From Dolomedes plantarius (lineage: Eukaryota > Arthropoda > Arachnida > Araneae > Dolomedidae): a stretch of 64,000 nucleotides of DNA. The stretch spans positions 161,266,767 to 161,330,766 of the forward strand of contig OU015496.1 in assembly GCA_907164885.2 (NCBI GenBank), written 5' to 3'. Positions 14,201 to 29,200 of the stretch are shown here, in pieces. Under the pieces are notes generated by a model that searched no databases, was not told where the DNA came from, and saw only the letters and a list, made by a program, of their open reading frames with translations. A program made the position numbers and the translations under genes. The first letter of the stretch is position 1; the number at the start of each line of letters is the position of its first letter.

Positions 14201-17200
14201 AGGGGAGAAAATATAACTGAGAAAGGCAGCAGGAAGATTGGCTATTATTAAAAGAAGGTGGGAAAGGGAGAATATATGAAATATTAAAAGACATATTGAT
14301 GACCAAATATTGTTTCAGGTAATGTAGACGGGACATAATCAATGAAAAATGAGGGACTAGTAAAGATAGCCAATTTTCTAGAAAATCAAATTCGTAACCA
14401 GTTGTACCTCGGACCCACTTTAATGTTTTAATTGTTTTCATATATGTTGTACATAAAAAAATTAATTTGTGCACTTTATTGATACTTTAAGGGTTAACCT
14501 GTAATTTTAATAATTTTAAATGGGAATTATTTTCTTGTTTTGGGGACAATTTATAATTAAAATGCTGTAAGACTAAGGTACAATGCTATGTTGTAACTTT
14601 GTCCTAATTTTATTTTTATTACTCGATTCAAAATTATAAATTTCACAATAACCAAAAACCATAATTAGAAGTCTGTGAAAAAACAGGTAATTGTCTCAAT
14701 TAAACTTGTTACTTTAATTATTTTGCTTTCCTAATAATGGGCTACTTTGTAGTAAGACATTTGCCTTTTTTTATTCTCCGCGATTTGCTGGCTACGTTAT
14801 GAGAGAACCATATACGATAGCGAGCATTGTATTATATGAGGGAGATGACCCGGAAACGACCAAGCTTTATCCGGGTTTTGAAATGAAGCCCACTGCGTGG
14901 TAGCTCAGATCGTTAACCACTACACCATGTGGGCAGCGGTAAAGCATTACTATGGTAAATAATTTTTGAACAGAAAATTGTAATCGGGTCTAACATCCAG
15001 CCAGTGTTTATCAGTCAGGAATTTGGGTTATTCTTGATTTTTAGCATACCTTAAAAATTTCAAAATTAGTTTTTTTTCTGTGCGTTTTTAAGCCTGTTAC
15101 ATATATTTCCACAAGTTGCAGTAAAATAATTAAAATACGAAGTTCAAATTCGAGATTTTTTTGCATAACTATTGGTTTTAACGAAATTTCTTTCGTTGTT
15201 AACAAAACTTTGTCATATTTTTAATTTTATTATTATTATATTTAATTAAAGTAATTTCAACTTTAACTATCCTATGATTCTAAATGTTATAAAATGAAAA
15301 GTATGAGGAAGTATTAATTGAAATGCATAAATATTTACTTTTGAGACATGGGCCTTCGCAAGAGACACATTCTCCATCAACCGCTCTTTTGGTATCAGGA
15401 CATGACCTCTCGCATATACCATTATCTCCCAATAAATGTTCTACGAATGAGATACAATCATATAAAATTAGTCACTACTCTTTCTCCTATTATTTTACAC
15501 AAATTTTTTTAATACACAAATGTGCTGTATTATGATACTATAATACAAAAATCATGTATTGTCATATTATATACTAGCTGAATACCCATGCTTTTCGACG
15601 GAATACATTACTACCGTCAATTATGTAATTTGGTTAATTTAATTTAAATTGAGTTTATCAATAAAAAGTTGTCATTCTTCAGAGCAGTTCACCCTATAAC
15701 TTAATGCCAGTGATCCGACATTAAACATAGGTTGTAGATTTTATTTTGGGGGAGGGATTTAAGCCCCTATTTTAGCCCCTTAGACGTGGCTTTTTATTAA
15801 AATCTTTCTTGGTGAGCATCTGGGGCATTAAGAGTAACCTCAAGGTAAATCTTCAGCTTACTTGGCCCTCTGGTTACATAGATACAGGGATAAGTCAGTC
15901 AGTGATTTATTTTGATGGCTTCAGTCTTTTGAACCACATTAAAGTTTCAATTTTTAAAAAGCTTTCCTAGGGAGCACCTAAGGCCTAGGTGGAGCTACTA
16001 CAGAATTTTTGCTTTCTAGACTTTTCGGTTCCAGAGATACTGTGATCAACCATTCTCTTTTTTCTGAGGTTTGTGGGAGGGGGAAGCTCATTTTCACCCT
16101 TTAAAATCTGTATGATTTGTGATGTAAGATTCTGTATGATGTAAGATTTCTCAGTGAGCACATAGAACTTCCAAGAAACCACCATTCCAGATTTCAGCTT
16201 CCTAAGCTATGTTGTTCTAGAGATAAAGGGATCCCTCAGTAAGTGTTTTATTTGGAGGATCAAGCCCCGTTTAATCCCCTTGAATTTTTAAAAAAGATTT
16301 CTTAGTGAACACCCACGGCCTCAGAGGAACCAACCTGCAATATTTCAGCTTCCTAGGCCTTATGGTTCCAGAGATAATGTATTTCTTTGAGAATACTGAA
16401 TTAAGCGTCTATTAACCCCATTAAAATTTGTATTTTTTTAAAAGCAATTTAAAAGCACCCAGGGCTTAATAGGAAGCACTCTGCCAAATTTCAGCTTCCT
16501 AGGCCTTATGATTCCAGAGATCATGTCTTCCTTTGAGAGGATGGAAATAAGCCTCTATTAGTGATTACCCAGGGCTTAAGACGAACCACAATTCAAAATT
16601 TCAGCTTCCTAGGCCTTATGGTTCCAGAGATATAGTATTTTTTTTTCGCGGGGATTGAGGGGTTAAGCCCCTTTTGAACCTCTGCAAATTCTAATTTTTT
16701 AAAAAACGGTTTTTAGCGAGCCCTTAGGGCTTAAGTTGAACCACCCTGCAAAATTTCAGCTTCCTGGGACTTATGGTTCCATAGATACAGTGAGTGAATG
16801 GATCAGTGAGTGGTATATGGCACCAATGTGGCATTAAAAATTGAAGAACCATAAGGGGAAAATAAACAGCGCTCTTCCTAGCAAATCCAGAAACCAAACT
16901 CCAGTGCGCCAAAACTTTTGTCCCCCCCCCCCCAAAAAAAAAAGATGGCTTGGTTGGAAACCGTATCATTTTCATCTTTACAGGTGTTCCACCGGCGCTT
17001 GAAATAAGCCGAAAAAAATTGACTGTTTTGCAGTTCTTTTTCTGCTTTGTTACGGAGGATAAGAAGTGTGTATTGGATATGTGTAAGGATGTAGGGTTAA
17101 TTTCTAAATCGTACGAATATCTTCTTCGCCCCAATACTGGCATTGGCAGAAAATGTCGCCAAATGGAGGCAAAATGTGTATTGCGATTAACCATACATTA

Positions 17201-20200
17201 TTACAAACGAAATTATTTTATTGTATTATAACATAAAAATATATATTAAAACAGAATTTTTTTATCATAAACAAATAAGCAATCATATCACCGTATACAA
17301 AATTATACTATCATATCGTTATAAAAAAAATTTTTCTATAATAATAGTGTACAAAAATACATTTTTACCATGTTTTTATTAACTCCCTTTCTTTTATTTT
17401 GTTTGTTTGTGTGTGTGTGTGTGTTTGTCCAGTACAAATCTTGCAATCGATTTTTATCTAACTTCCCGACTAGATAGACATTTGAAACTTTTAGAATAGC
17501 TCAGAACACGATGACAATGCATTATTTTAATACTTTTAGCCATCTTTAAGCAGATTGAATTCCTTTTCAGTTAATTTTGTTTTGTAGCCTGGTGCAGCTA
17601 TCCATCGACCGGGAAGGGAATGAAAAGTTAAAAGCAAGTTAACTTCCAATTAACTTCATTTTCTTTCAAGCTGATGGGATAATTCATCAAAATAATTTTT
17701 AAAAAGTATTTATTGATACATAGAATTCTGGGTATTCACAGTTCCATGCAGGTAAAAGTGGGCCTCGTCTCCCGATAAGATTTTCCACGGCCAAGCATCA
17801 TCCACCTCCATTCTGGCAAGAAAGGTGAGAGCAAAAGTCAATCGCTTATCATGGTCGGGGTACAGTAACTCCTGTACACGGCTGATCTTGTACGGATAGA
17901 AGTTGATAATCTTTCGTAAGATTTTCCATACCGTACTGTAAGGCATATCCATATTTCGAGCTAATCCACGAGCGCTAGAGGTGGCAGCAATATTGTCTGG
18001 TCCTCTGTCGACAATCGCCGTGGCAACTGCTTCGATTGTATCCTGTGGTACAGGTTTTCGTCCTCTACCTGACTGAACCTTCAGAGAACCTGTTTTCTCA
18101 AACGTCGCAACCATTGCTTTTAGCCCATTAACTGACACAGGACCGTTACCTTTACGCATTTTTTTGTGCGTTCTAAAAGCACGAAGAGCGGCTGACGCAT
18201 TGCACTGGTTGAGGTAAAAGAATTTGAAAAGTAACGCACGCTCGACTAAAGAAGGAGACATTGCACATAAACTTTCAATCCGATTGATTCGAAACGTAAC
18301 ACATTGCCTTTTAAAACACAAGCAGCTGGCACTGTGCCAATGGATGTAACATGAAATTTGAATAAAGAACTTCTTCTTCTGCTCAGCGTACGTGATATTG
18401 CAGATCACGAGACTTTATCGGTGTTTATGTAAATTTTACGCTTTTTTAAAAGTGTTGCCATATTGCACTTGAACTAAATAAGAAAATGTGCATAATAAAA
18501 GGTAATTTTATTCCGTATTAATTTGCATTTGTTAACACTCTATTTTCTATTACACAGCGCCAAATATTCCCCTAGCGGTGACTTTTGGAACTAATTTATT
18601 TTTTCGCGGAATTCTTCGTCCCCCGTCTTGTTTAATCTTCCTACAAAATGTGGCGTCATTCTCGCAAATCGATCGCGCTACAGAACACTGTGAGCACTGT
18701 CAATTTAATTATGGCCACCCGGTATATATATTATATTATGATATTACTGAATATAAAATTATATTATGATGTCACTATATACAGCACTATTATTAAACAA
18801 AATATAAATAATAAAAAAAGCTACATTTTCCAAAAATGATATTTTATAAAAATAGGTTAACTCACTAGGACATTTTTTAACACAAGTTCCTCCATATGCA
18901 TACTTGCCCTGTGGATTTCTTTCCCAAGAATTTGTGGCAGGATTATACTTCAGCGTAGGGGGACATTCCAGTTTACATTCACCATTATCATCAGCTTTCT
19001 TACATGTCTGAAGTCAAGAAAAGTTGTTTTCAATTAATGAAAGGCGAAAATTGTGTAGGAAGAACATGATACGGTTTCCCGCCAAGGGATTTTTTCGCCA
19101 AATGTTGGCGCATTGGAATTTACTTTCCGGGTTTGCAAGAAAGAGCACAGTTCAATTTCACCCCATGGTCTTCAATTTGTAATGCCACATTGGCGCCCTA
19201 TGGCCACAGGTTGGCGACCGTATCACGTTCTTCATATTAACCCATTAGGAAATATATCATAGCATCGTGGATAGTTGAATACTGCTTTCTTTGACAGGAA
19301 CTTTCCAAAGTGAAACGTCTAACCAGCTGCAATAACTTCCTCTTCTAATGAAAAGTCTCAAGGCAGGAAAGCAGTTAACCAGTTAGATCTTCACTTTTAT
19401 TCGACAGAGAAAACGCCACCCTCTTGGTATAGTGTTTAGTGTTTTGAGCTGGGACGTAATGGGCTTGGGTTCAAATACCGAATAAGGCTTGGTCGTTTCC
19501 TTGTCGCCCTCCTCATAGGGAGCAATGCTGGCTCACCCATACGCAGGTCCCATAACAAAGTAGCCTACAAATTACGGTGAATAGAAACAGGTGAAAGTCT
19601 CACGACAACGTTCCTCCGCATTCGAAAAAAAAAATCTACAGAGAATTATTTTCTTTTTTTTTTTAATGCCAGATTAGCAAATATATATCCGAGAAATCTT
19701 ATTTTTGTATAAGAATTTAGGCGTTTAAAAAAGGAGAGCGTAATTTTTAAAAATTTTAATTTTTCAGAAGTTAATGTTTTATTGCACATCAAATTAATGA
19801 TGTCTTCTACATCACGATTACAAGTTTTTTTTGAAAATTTTAAATGACATTAAAAATATTCTGGATAAAAATACTTTCTGTATTGAAGGATATTTTTATA
19901 CGCAGGAATAAAATTAAAAAATCTGCTTTTGATAATCTCAGATTAGAAATATCCTGAGAGGAAAATTTTCTGCAGCTACTCATGGGGACTAAAAATTTTC
20001 CCCATGCCAACTGGCGTATCCACATATTCATTACCATGTTTTTATTAACTCGCTTTCTTGTTTGTGTGTTTATCCAGCACTAATCTTGCAATCGATTTTT
20101 AACTAACTTCCCGACTAGCTAGACTTTTGAAATTTTTAGAAAAGCTTAGAACACGCTGACATTGCATTTTTTAAATGCTTTTAGCCATATTTAAGCAGAA

Positions 20201-23200
20201 TTGAATTCATTACCACGTTTTTATCAACTCGCTTTCTTGTTTGTCCAGTACAAATCTTGCAATCGATTTTTAACTAACTTCCCGACTAACTAGACATTTG
20301 AAATTTTTAGAAAAGCTCAGAACACGCTGACATTGCATTTTTTAAATACTTTTAGCCATATTTAAGCAGAATTGAATTCATTACCACGTTTTTATCAACT
20401 CGCGTTCTTGTCTGTCCAGTACAAATCTTGCAATCGATTTTTAACTAACTTCCCGACTAACTAGACATTTGAAATATTTAGAAAAGCTTAGAACACGCTG
20501 ACATTTCATTTTTTTAATACTTTTAGCCATATTTAAGCAGAATTGAATTATTACCACGTTTTTATCAACTCGCTTTCTTGTTTGTCCAGTACAAATCTTG
20601 CAATCGATTTTTAACTAACTTCCCGACTAGCTAGACATTTGAAATTTTTAGAAAAGCTCAGAACACGCTGACATTTCTTTTTTAAATACTTTTAGCCATA
20701 TTTAAGCAGAATTGAATTCATTACCACGTTTTTATCAACTCGCTTTCTTGTTTGTCCAGTACAAATCTTGCAATCGATTTTTAACTAACTTCCCGACTAG
20801 CTAGACATTTGAAATTTTTAGAAAAGCTCAGAACACGCTGACATTTCATTTTTTAAATACTTTTAGCCATATTTAAGCAGAATTGAATTCATTACCACGT
20901 TTTTATCAACTCGCTTTCTTGTTTGTCCAGTACAAATCTTGCAATCGATTTTTAACTAACTTCCCGACTAGCTAGACATTTGAAATTTTTAGAAAAGCTC
21001 AGAACACGCTGACATTTCAATTTTAAATACTTTTAGCCATATTTACGCAGAATTGAATTCATTACCACGTTTTTATCAACTCGCTTTCTTGTTTGTCCAG
21101 TACAAATCTTGCAATCGATTTTTAACTAACTTCCCGACTAGCTAGACATTTGAAATTTTTAGAAAAGCTCAGAACACGCTGACATTTCATATTTTTAATA
21201 CTTTTAGCCATATTAAGCAGAATTGAATTCATTACCACGTTTTATCAACTCGCTTTCTTGTTTGTCCAGTACAAATCTTGCAATCGATTTTTAACTAACT
21301 TCCCGACTAACTAGACATTTGAAATTTTTAGAAAAGCTCAGAACACGCTGACATTGCATTTTTTTAATACTTTTAGCCATATTTAAGCAGAATTGAATTC
21401 ATTACCACTTTTTTATCAACTCGCTTTCTTGTTTGTCCAGTACAAATCTTGCAATCGATTTTTAACTAACTTCCCGACTAGCTAGACCTTTGAAATTTTT
21501 AGAAAAGCTCAGAACACGCTGACATTTCATTTTTTTAATACTTTTAGCCATATTTAAGCAGAATTGAATTCATTACCACGTTTCTATTAACTCGCTTTCT
21601 CGTTTGTCCAGTACAAATCTTGCAATCGATTTTTAACTCACTTCCCGACTGGCTAGACATTTGAAATTTTTAGAAAAGCTCAGAACACGCTGACATTGCA
21701 TTTTTTAAATACTTTTAGCCATATTTAAGCAGAATTGAATTCATTACCACGTTTTTATCAACTCGCTTTCTTGTTTGTCCAGTACAAATCTTGCAATCGA
21801 TTTTTAACTAACTTCCCGACTAGCTAGAAATTTGAAATTTTTAGAAAAGCTCAGAACACGCTGACATTGCATTCTTTTAATACTTTTAGCCCTATTTAAG
21901 CAGAATTGAATTCATTACCACGTTTCTATCAACTCGCTTTCTTGTTTGTCCAGTACAAATCTTGCAATCGATTTTTAACTAACTTCCCGACTAGCTAGAC
22001 ATTTGAAATTTTTAGAAAAGCTCAGAACACGCTGACATTTCATTTTTTAAATACTTTTAGCCATATTTAAGCAGAATTGAATTCATTACCACGTTTTTAT
22101 CAACTCGCGTTCTTGTCTGTCCAGTACAAATCTTGCAATCGATTTTTAACTAACTTCCCGACTAACTAGACATTTGAAATATTTAGAAAAGCTTAGAACA
22201 CGCTGACATTTCATTTTTTTAATACTTTTAGCCATATTTAAGCAGAATTGAATTATTACCACGTTTTTATCAACTCGCTTTCTTGTTTGTCCAGTACAAA
22301 TCTTGCAATCGATTTTTAACTAACTTCCCGACTAGCTAGACATTTGAAATTTTTAGAAAAGCTCAGAACACGCTGACATTTCTTTTTTAAATACTTTTAG
22401 CCATATTTAAGCAGAATTGAATTCATTACCACGTTTTTATCAACTCGCTTTCTTGTTTGTCCAGTACAAATCTTGCAATCGATTTTTAACTAACTTCCCG
22501 ACTAGCTAGACATTTGAAATTTTTAGAAAAGCTCAGAACACGCTGACATTTCATTTTTTAAATACTTTTAGCCATATTTAAGCAGAATTGAATTCATTAC
22601 CACGTTTTTATCAACTCGCTTTCTTGTTTGTCCAGTACAAATCTTGCAATCGATTTTTAACTAACTTCCCGACTAACTAGACATTTGAAATTTTTAGAAA
22701 AGCTCAGAACACGCTGACATTGCATTTTTTAAATACTTTTAGCCATATTTAAGCAGAATTGAATTCATTACCACGTTTTTATCAACTCGCTTTCTTGTTT
22801 GTCCAGTACAAATCTTGCAATCGATTTTTAACTAACTTCCCGACTAGCTAGACATTTGAAATTTTTAGAAAAGCTCAGAACACGCTGACATTTCAATTTT
22901 AAATACTTTTAGCCATATTTACGCAGACTTGAATTCATTACCACGTTTTTATCAACTCGCTTTCTTGTTTGTCCAGTACAAATCTTGCAATCGATTTTTA
23001 ACTAACTTCCCGACTAGCTAGACATTTGAAATTTTTAGAAAAGCTCAGAACACGCTGACATTTCATATTTTTAATACTTTTAGCCATATTAATCAGAATT
23101 GAATTCATTACCACGTTTTTATCAACTCGCTTTCTTGTTTGTCCAGTACAAATCTTGCAATCGATTTTTAACTAACTTCCCGACTAACTAGACATTTGAA

Positions 23201-26200
23201 ATTTTTAGAAAAGCTCAGAACACGCTGACATTGCATTTTTTTAATACTTTTAGCCATATTTAAGCAGAATTGAATTCATTACCACTTTTTTATCAACTCG
23301 CTTTCTTGTTTGTCCAGTACAAATCTTGCAATCGATTTTTAACTAACTTCCCGACTAGCTAGACCTTTGAAATTTTTAGAAAAGCTCAGAACACGCTGAC
23401 ATTTCATTTTTTTAATACTTTTAGCCATATTTAAGCAGAATTGAATTCATTACCACGTTTCTATCAACTCGCTTTCTTGTTTGTCCAGTACAAATCTTGC
23501 AATCGATTTTTAACTAACTTCCCGACTGGCTAGACATTTGAAATTTTTAGAAAAGCTCAGAACACGCTGACATTGCATTTTTTAAATACTTTTAGCCATA
23601 TTTAAGCAGAATTGAATTCATTACCACGTTTTTATCAACTCGCTTTCTTGTTTGTCCAGTACAAATCTTGCAATCGATTTTTAACTAACTTCCCGACTAG
23701 CTAGACATTTGAAATTTTTAGAAAAGCTCAGAAACGCTGCCATTTCATATTTTTAATACTTTTAGCCATATTAAGCAGAATTGAATTCATTACCACGTTT
23801 TTATCAACTCGCTTTCTTGTTTGTCCAGTACAAATCTTGCAATCGATTTTTAACTAACTTCCCGACTAGCTAGAAATTTGAAATTTTTAGAAAAGCTCAG
23901 AACACGCTGACATTGCATTCTTTTAATACTTTTAGCCCTATTTAAGCAGAATTGAATTCATTACCACGTTTCTATCAACTCGCTTTCTTGTTTGTCCAGT
24001 ACAAATCTTGCAATCGATTTTTAACTAACTTCCCGACTAGCTAGACATTTGAAATTTTTAGAAAAGCTCAGAACACGCTGACATTTCATTTTTTTAATAC
24101 TTTTAGCCATATTTAAGCAGAATTGAATTCATTACCACGTTTTTATCAACTCGCTTTCTTGTTTGTCCAGTACAAATCTTGCAATCGATTTTTAACTAAC
24201 TTCCCGACTAGCTAGACATTTGAAATTTTTAGAAAAGCTCAGAACACGCTGACATTTCATTTTTTAAATACTTTTAGCCATATTTAAGCAGAATTGAATT
24301 CATTACCACGTTTTTATCAACTCGCTTTCTTGTTTGTCCAGTACAAATCTTGCAATCGATTTTTAACTAACTTCCCGACTAACTAGACATTTGAAATTTT
24401 TAGAAAAGCTCAGAACACGCTGACATTGCATTTTTTAAATACTTTTAGCCATATTTAAGCAGAATTGAATTCATTACCACGTTTTTATCAACTCGCTTTC
24501 TTGTTTGTCCAGTACAAATCTTGCAATCGATTTTTAACTAATTCCCCGACTAGCTAGACATTTGAAATTTTTAGAAAAGCTCAGAACACGCTGACATTTC
24601 ATATTTTTAATACTTTTAGCCATATTAATCAGAATTGAATTCATTACCACGTTTTTATCAACTCGCTTTCTTGTTTGTCCAGTACAAATCTTGCAATCGA
24701 TTTTTAACTAACTTCCCGACTAACTAGACATTTGAAATTTTTAGAAAAGCTCAGAACACGCTGACATTGCATTTTTTTAATACTTTTAGCCATATTTAAG
24801 CAGAATTGAATTCATTACCACTTTTTTATCAACTCGCTTTCTTGTTTGTCCAGTACAAATCTTGCAATCGATTTTTAACTAACTTCCCGACTAGCTAGAC
24901 CTTTGAAATTTTTAGAAAAGCTCAGAACACGCTGACATTTCATTTTTTTAATACTTTTAGCCATATTTAAGCAGAATTGAATTCATTACCACGTTTCTAT
25001 CAACTCGCTTTCTTGTTTGTCCAGTACAAATCTTGCAATCGATTTTTAACTAACTTCCCGACTGGCTAGACATTTGAAATTTTTAGAAAAGCTCAGAACA
25101 CGCTGACATTGCATTTTTTAAATACTTTTAGCCATATTTAAGCAGAATTGAATTCATTACCACGTTTTTATCAACTCGCTTTCTTGTTTGTCCAGTACAA
25201 ATCTTGCAATCGATTTTTAACTAACTTCCCGACTAGCTAGACATTTGAAATTTTTAGAAAAGCTCAGAAACGCTGCCATTTCATATTTTTAATACTTTTA
25301 GCCATATTAAGCAGAATTGAATTCATTACCACGTTTTTATCAACTCGCTTTCTTGTTTGTCCAGTACAAATCTTGCAATCGATTTTTAACTAACTTCCCG
25401 ACTAGCTAGAAATTTGAAATTTTTAGAAAAGCTCAGAACACGCTGACATTGCATTCTTTTAATACTTTTAGCCCTATTTAAGCAGAATTGAATTCATTAC
25501 CACGTTTCTATCAACTCGCTTTCTTGTTTGTCCAGTACAAATCTTGCAATCGATTTTTAACTAACTTCCCGACTAGCTAGACATTTGAAATTTTTAGAAA
25601 AGCTCAGAACACGCTGACATTTCATTTTTTAAATACTTTTAGCCATATTTAAGCAGAATTGAATTCATTACCACGTTTTTATCAACTCGCTTTCTTGTTT
25701 GTCCAGTACAAATCTTGCAATCGATTTTTAACTAACTTCCCGACTAGCTAGACATTTGAAATTTTTAGAAAAGCTCAGAACACGCTGACATTTCATTTTT
25801 TAAATACTTTTAGCCATATTTAAGCAGAATTGAATTCATTACCACGTTTTTATCAACTCGCTTTCTTGTTTGTCCAGTACAAATCTTGCAATCGATTTTT
25901 AACTAACTTCCCGACTAACTAGACATTTGAAATTTTTAGAAAAGCTCAGAACACGCTGACATTGCATTTTTTAAATACTTTTAGCCATATTTAAGCAGAA
26001 TTGAATTCATTACCACGTTTTTATCAACTCGCTTTCTTGTTTGTCCAGTACAAATCTTGCAATCGATTTTTAACTAACTCCCCGACTAGCTAGACATTTG
26101 AAATTTTTAGAAAAGCTCAGAACACGCTGACATTTCAATTTTAAATACTTTTAGCCATATTTACGCAGAATTGAATTCATTACCACGTTTTTATCAACTC

Positions 26201-29200
26201 GCTTTCTTGTTTGTCCAGTACAAATCTTGCAATCGATTTTTAACTAACTTCCCGACTAGCTAGACATTTGAAATTTTTAGAAAAGCTCAGAACACGCTGA
26301 CATTTCAATTTTAAATACTTTTAGCCATATTTACGCAGAATTGAATTCATTACCACGTTTTTATCAACTCGCTTTCTTGTTTGTCCAGTACAAATCTTGC
26401 AATCGATTTTTAACTAACTTCCCGACTAGCTAGACATTTGAAATTTTTAGAAAAGCTCAGAACACGCTGACATTTCATATTTTTAATACTTTTAGCCATA
26501 TTAAGCAGAATTGAATTCATTACCACGTTTTTATCAACTCGCTTTCTTGTTTGTCCAGTACAAATCTTGCAATCGATTTTTAACTAACTTCCCGACTAAC
26601 TAGACATTTGAAATTTTTAGAAAGGCTGAGAACACGCTGACATTGCATTTTTTTAATACTTTTAGCCATATTTAAGCAGAATTGAATTCATTACCACTTT
26701 TTTATCAACTCGCTTTCTTGTTTGTCCAGTACAAATCTTGCAATCGATTTTTAACTAACTTCCCGACTAGCTAGACCTTTGAAATTTTTAGAAAAGCTCA
26801 GAACACGCTGACATTTCATTTTTTAAATACTTTTAGCCATATTTAAGCAGAATTGAATTCATTACCACGTTTCTATCAACTCGCTTTCTTGTTTGTCCAG
26901 TACAAATCTTGCAATCGATTTTTAACTAACTTCCCGACTGGCTAGACCTTTGAAATATTTAGAAAAGCTCAGAACACGCTGACATTGCATTTTTTAAATA
27001 CTTTTAGCCGTATTTAAGCAGAATTGAATTCATTACCACGTTTTTATCAACTCGCTTTCTTGTTTGTCCAGTACAAATCTTGCAATCGATTTTTAACTAA
27101 CTTCCCGACTAGCTAGACATTTGAAATTTTTAGAAAAGCTCAGAACACGCTGCCATTTCATATTTTTAATACTTTTAGCCATATTAAGCAGAATTGAATT
27201 CATTACCACGTTTTTATCAACTCGCTTTCTTGTTTGTCCAGTACAAATCTTGCAATCGATTTTTAACTAACTTCCTGACTAGCTAGAAATTTGAAATTTT
27301 TAGAAAAGCTCAGAACACGCTGACATTGCATTATTTTAATACTTTTAGCCCTATTTAAGCAGAATTGAATTCATTACCACGTTTCTATCAACTCGCTTTC
27401 TTGTTTGTCCAGTACAAATCTTGCAATCGATTTTTAACTAACTTCCCGACTGGCTAGACGTTTGAAATATTTAGAAAAGCTTAGAACACGTTGACATTTC
27501 ATTTTTTAAATACTTTTATCCATATTTAAGCAGAATTGAATTCATTACCACGTTTTTATCAACTCGCTTTCTTGTTTGTCCAGTACAAATCTTGCAATCG
27601 ATTTTTAACTAAATTCCCGACTAGCTAGACATTTGAAATTTTTAGAAAAGCTCAGAACACGCTGACATTTCATTTTTTAAATACTTTTAGCCATATTTAA
27701 GCAGAATTGAATTCATTACCACGTTTTTATCAACTCGCTTTCTTGTTTGTCCAGTACAAATCTTGCAATCGATTTTTAACTAACTTCCCGACTAACTAGA
27801 CATTTGAAATTTTTAGAAAAGCTCAGAACACGCTGACATTGCATTTTTTTAATACTTTTAGCCATATTTAAGCAGAATTGAATTCATTACCACGTTTTTA
27901 TCAACTCGCTTTCTTGTTTGTCCAGTACAAATCTTGCAATCGATTTTTAACTAACTTCCCGACTAGCTAGACATTTGAAATTTTTAGAAAAGCTCAGAAA
28001 CGCTGCCATTTCATATTTTTAATACTTTTAGCCATATTAAGCAGAATTGAATTCATTACCACGTTTTTATCAACTCGCTTTCTTGTTTGTCCAGTACAAA
28101 TCTTGCAATCGATTTTTAACTAACTTCCCGACTAGCTAGAAATTTGAAATTTTTAGAAAAGCTCAGAACACGCTGACATTGCATTCTTTTAATACTTTTA
28201 GCCCTATTTAAGCAGAATTGAATTCATTACCACGTTTCTATCAACTCGCTTTCTTGTTTGTCCAGTACAAATCTTGCAATCGATTTTTAACTAACTTCCC
28301 GACTAGCTAGACATTTGAAATTTTTAGAAAAGCTCAGAACACGCTGACATTTCATTTTTTTAATACTTTTAGCCATATTTAAGCAGAATTGAATTATTAC
28401 CACGTTTTTATCAACTCGCTTTCTTGTTTGTCCAGTACAAATCTTGCAATCGATTTTTAACTAACTTCCCGACTAGCTAGACATTTGAAATTTTTAGAAA
28501 AGCTTAGAACACGCTGGCATTTCATTTTTTAATACTTTTAGCCATATTTAAGCAGAATTGAATTCATTACCACGCTTTTATCAACTCGCTTTCTTGTTTG
28601 TCCAGTACAAATCTTGCAATCGATTTTTAACTAACTTCCCGACTGGCTAGACGTTTGAAATATTTAGAAAAGCTTAGAACACGCTGACATTGCATTCTTT
28701 TAATACTTTTAGCCCTATTTAAGCAAAATTGAATTCATTACCACATTTTTATCAACTCGCTTTCTTGTTTGTCCAGTAGAAATCTTGAAATCGATTTTTA
28801 ACTAACTTCCCGACTAGCTAGATATTTGAAACATTTAGAATAGCTCAGAACACGTTGACAATGTACTTTTTTAATACTTTTAGTCATCTTTAAGCAGGAT
28901 TGAATTCATTTTCAGTCCTGCTGTTTGAAAATTTCTTATAATTGCTCTCCTTATTACGCATTTGATCATTTTCTTTTAAGTTGATATGATAATTCATCAA
29001 AAAAATTTTTTTAAATATCTATTAATACATAGAATTTTCAAGTTTATATGATTCAACAGAAAATTTAAAAAACGTGGTATATAAAAAGTTCTTTTTATCT
29101 TGTAATTATTTATAATATCAAAATAGAGAAAACGTTCAAAATAGACCTTTATCATAAAAATTGAACATATGAACTACCATTATGAGTTACCATTTTTATA

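Noticed and set aside
20025..28916. Regular repeats, considered as a CRISPR-like array.
   Set aside because: There are no unique spacers, the whole 170-bp unit is repeated, and the setting is a eukaryotic intron.
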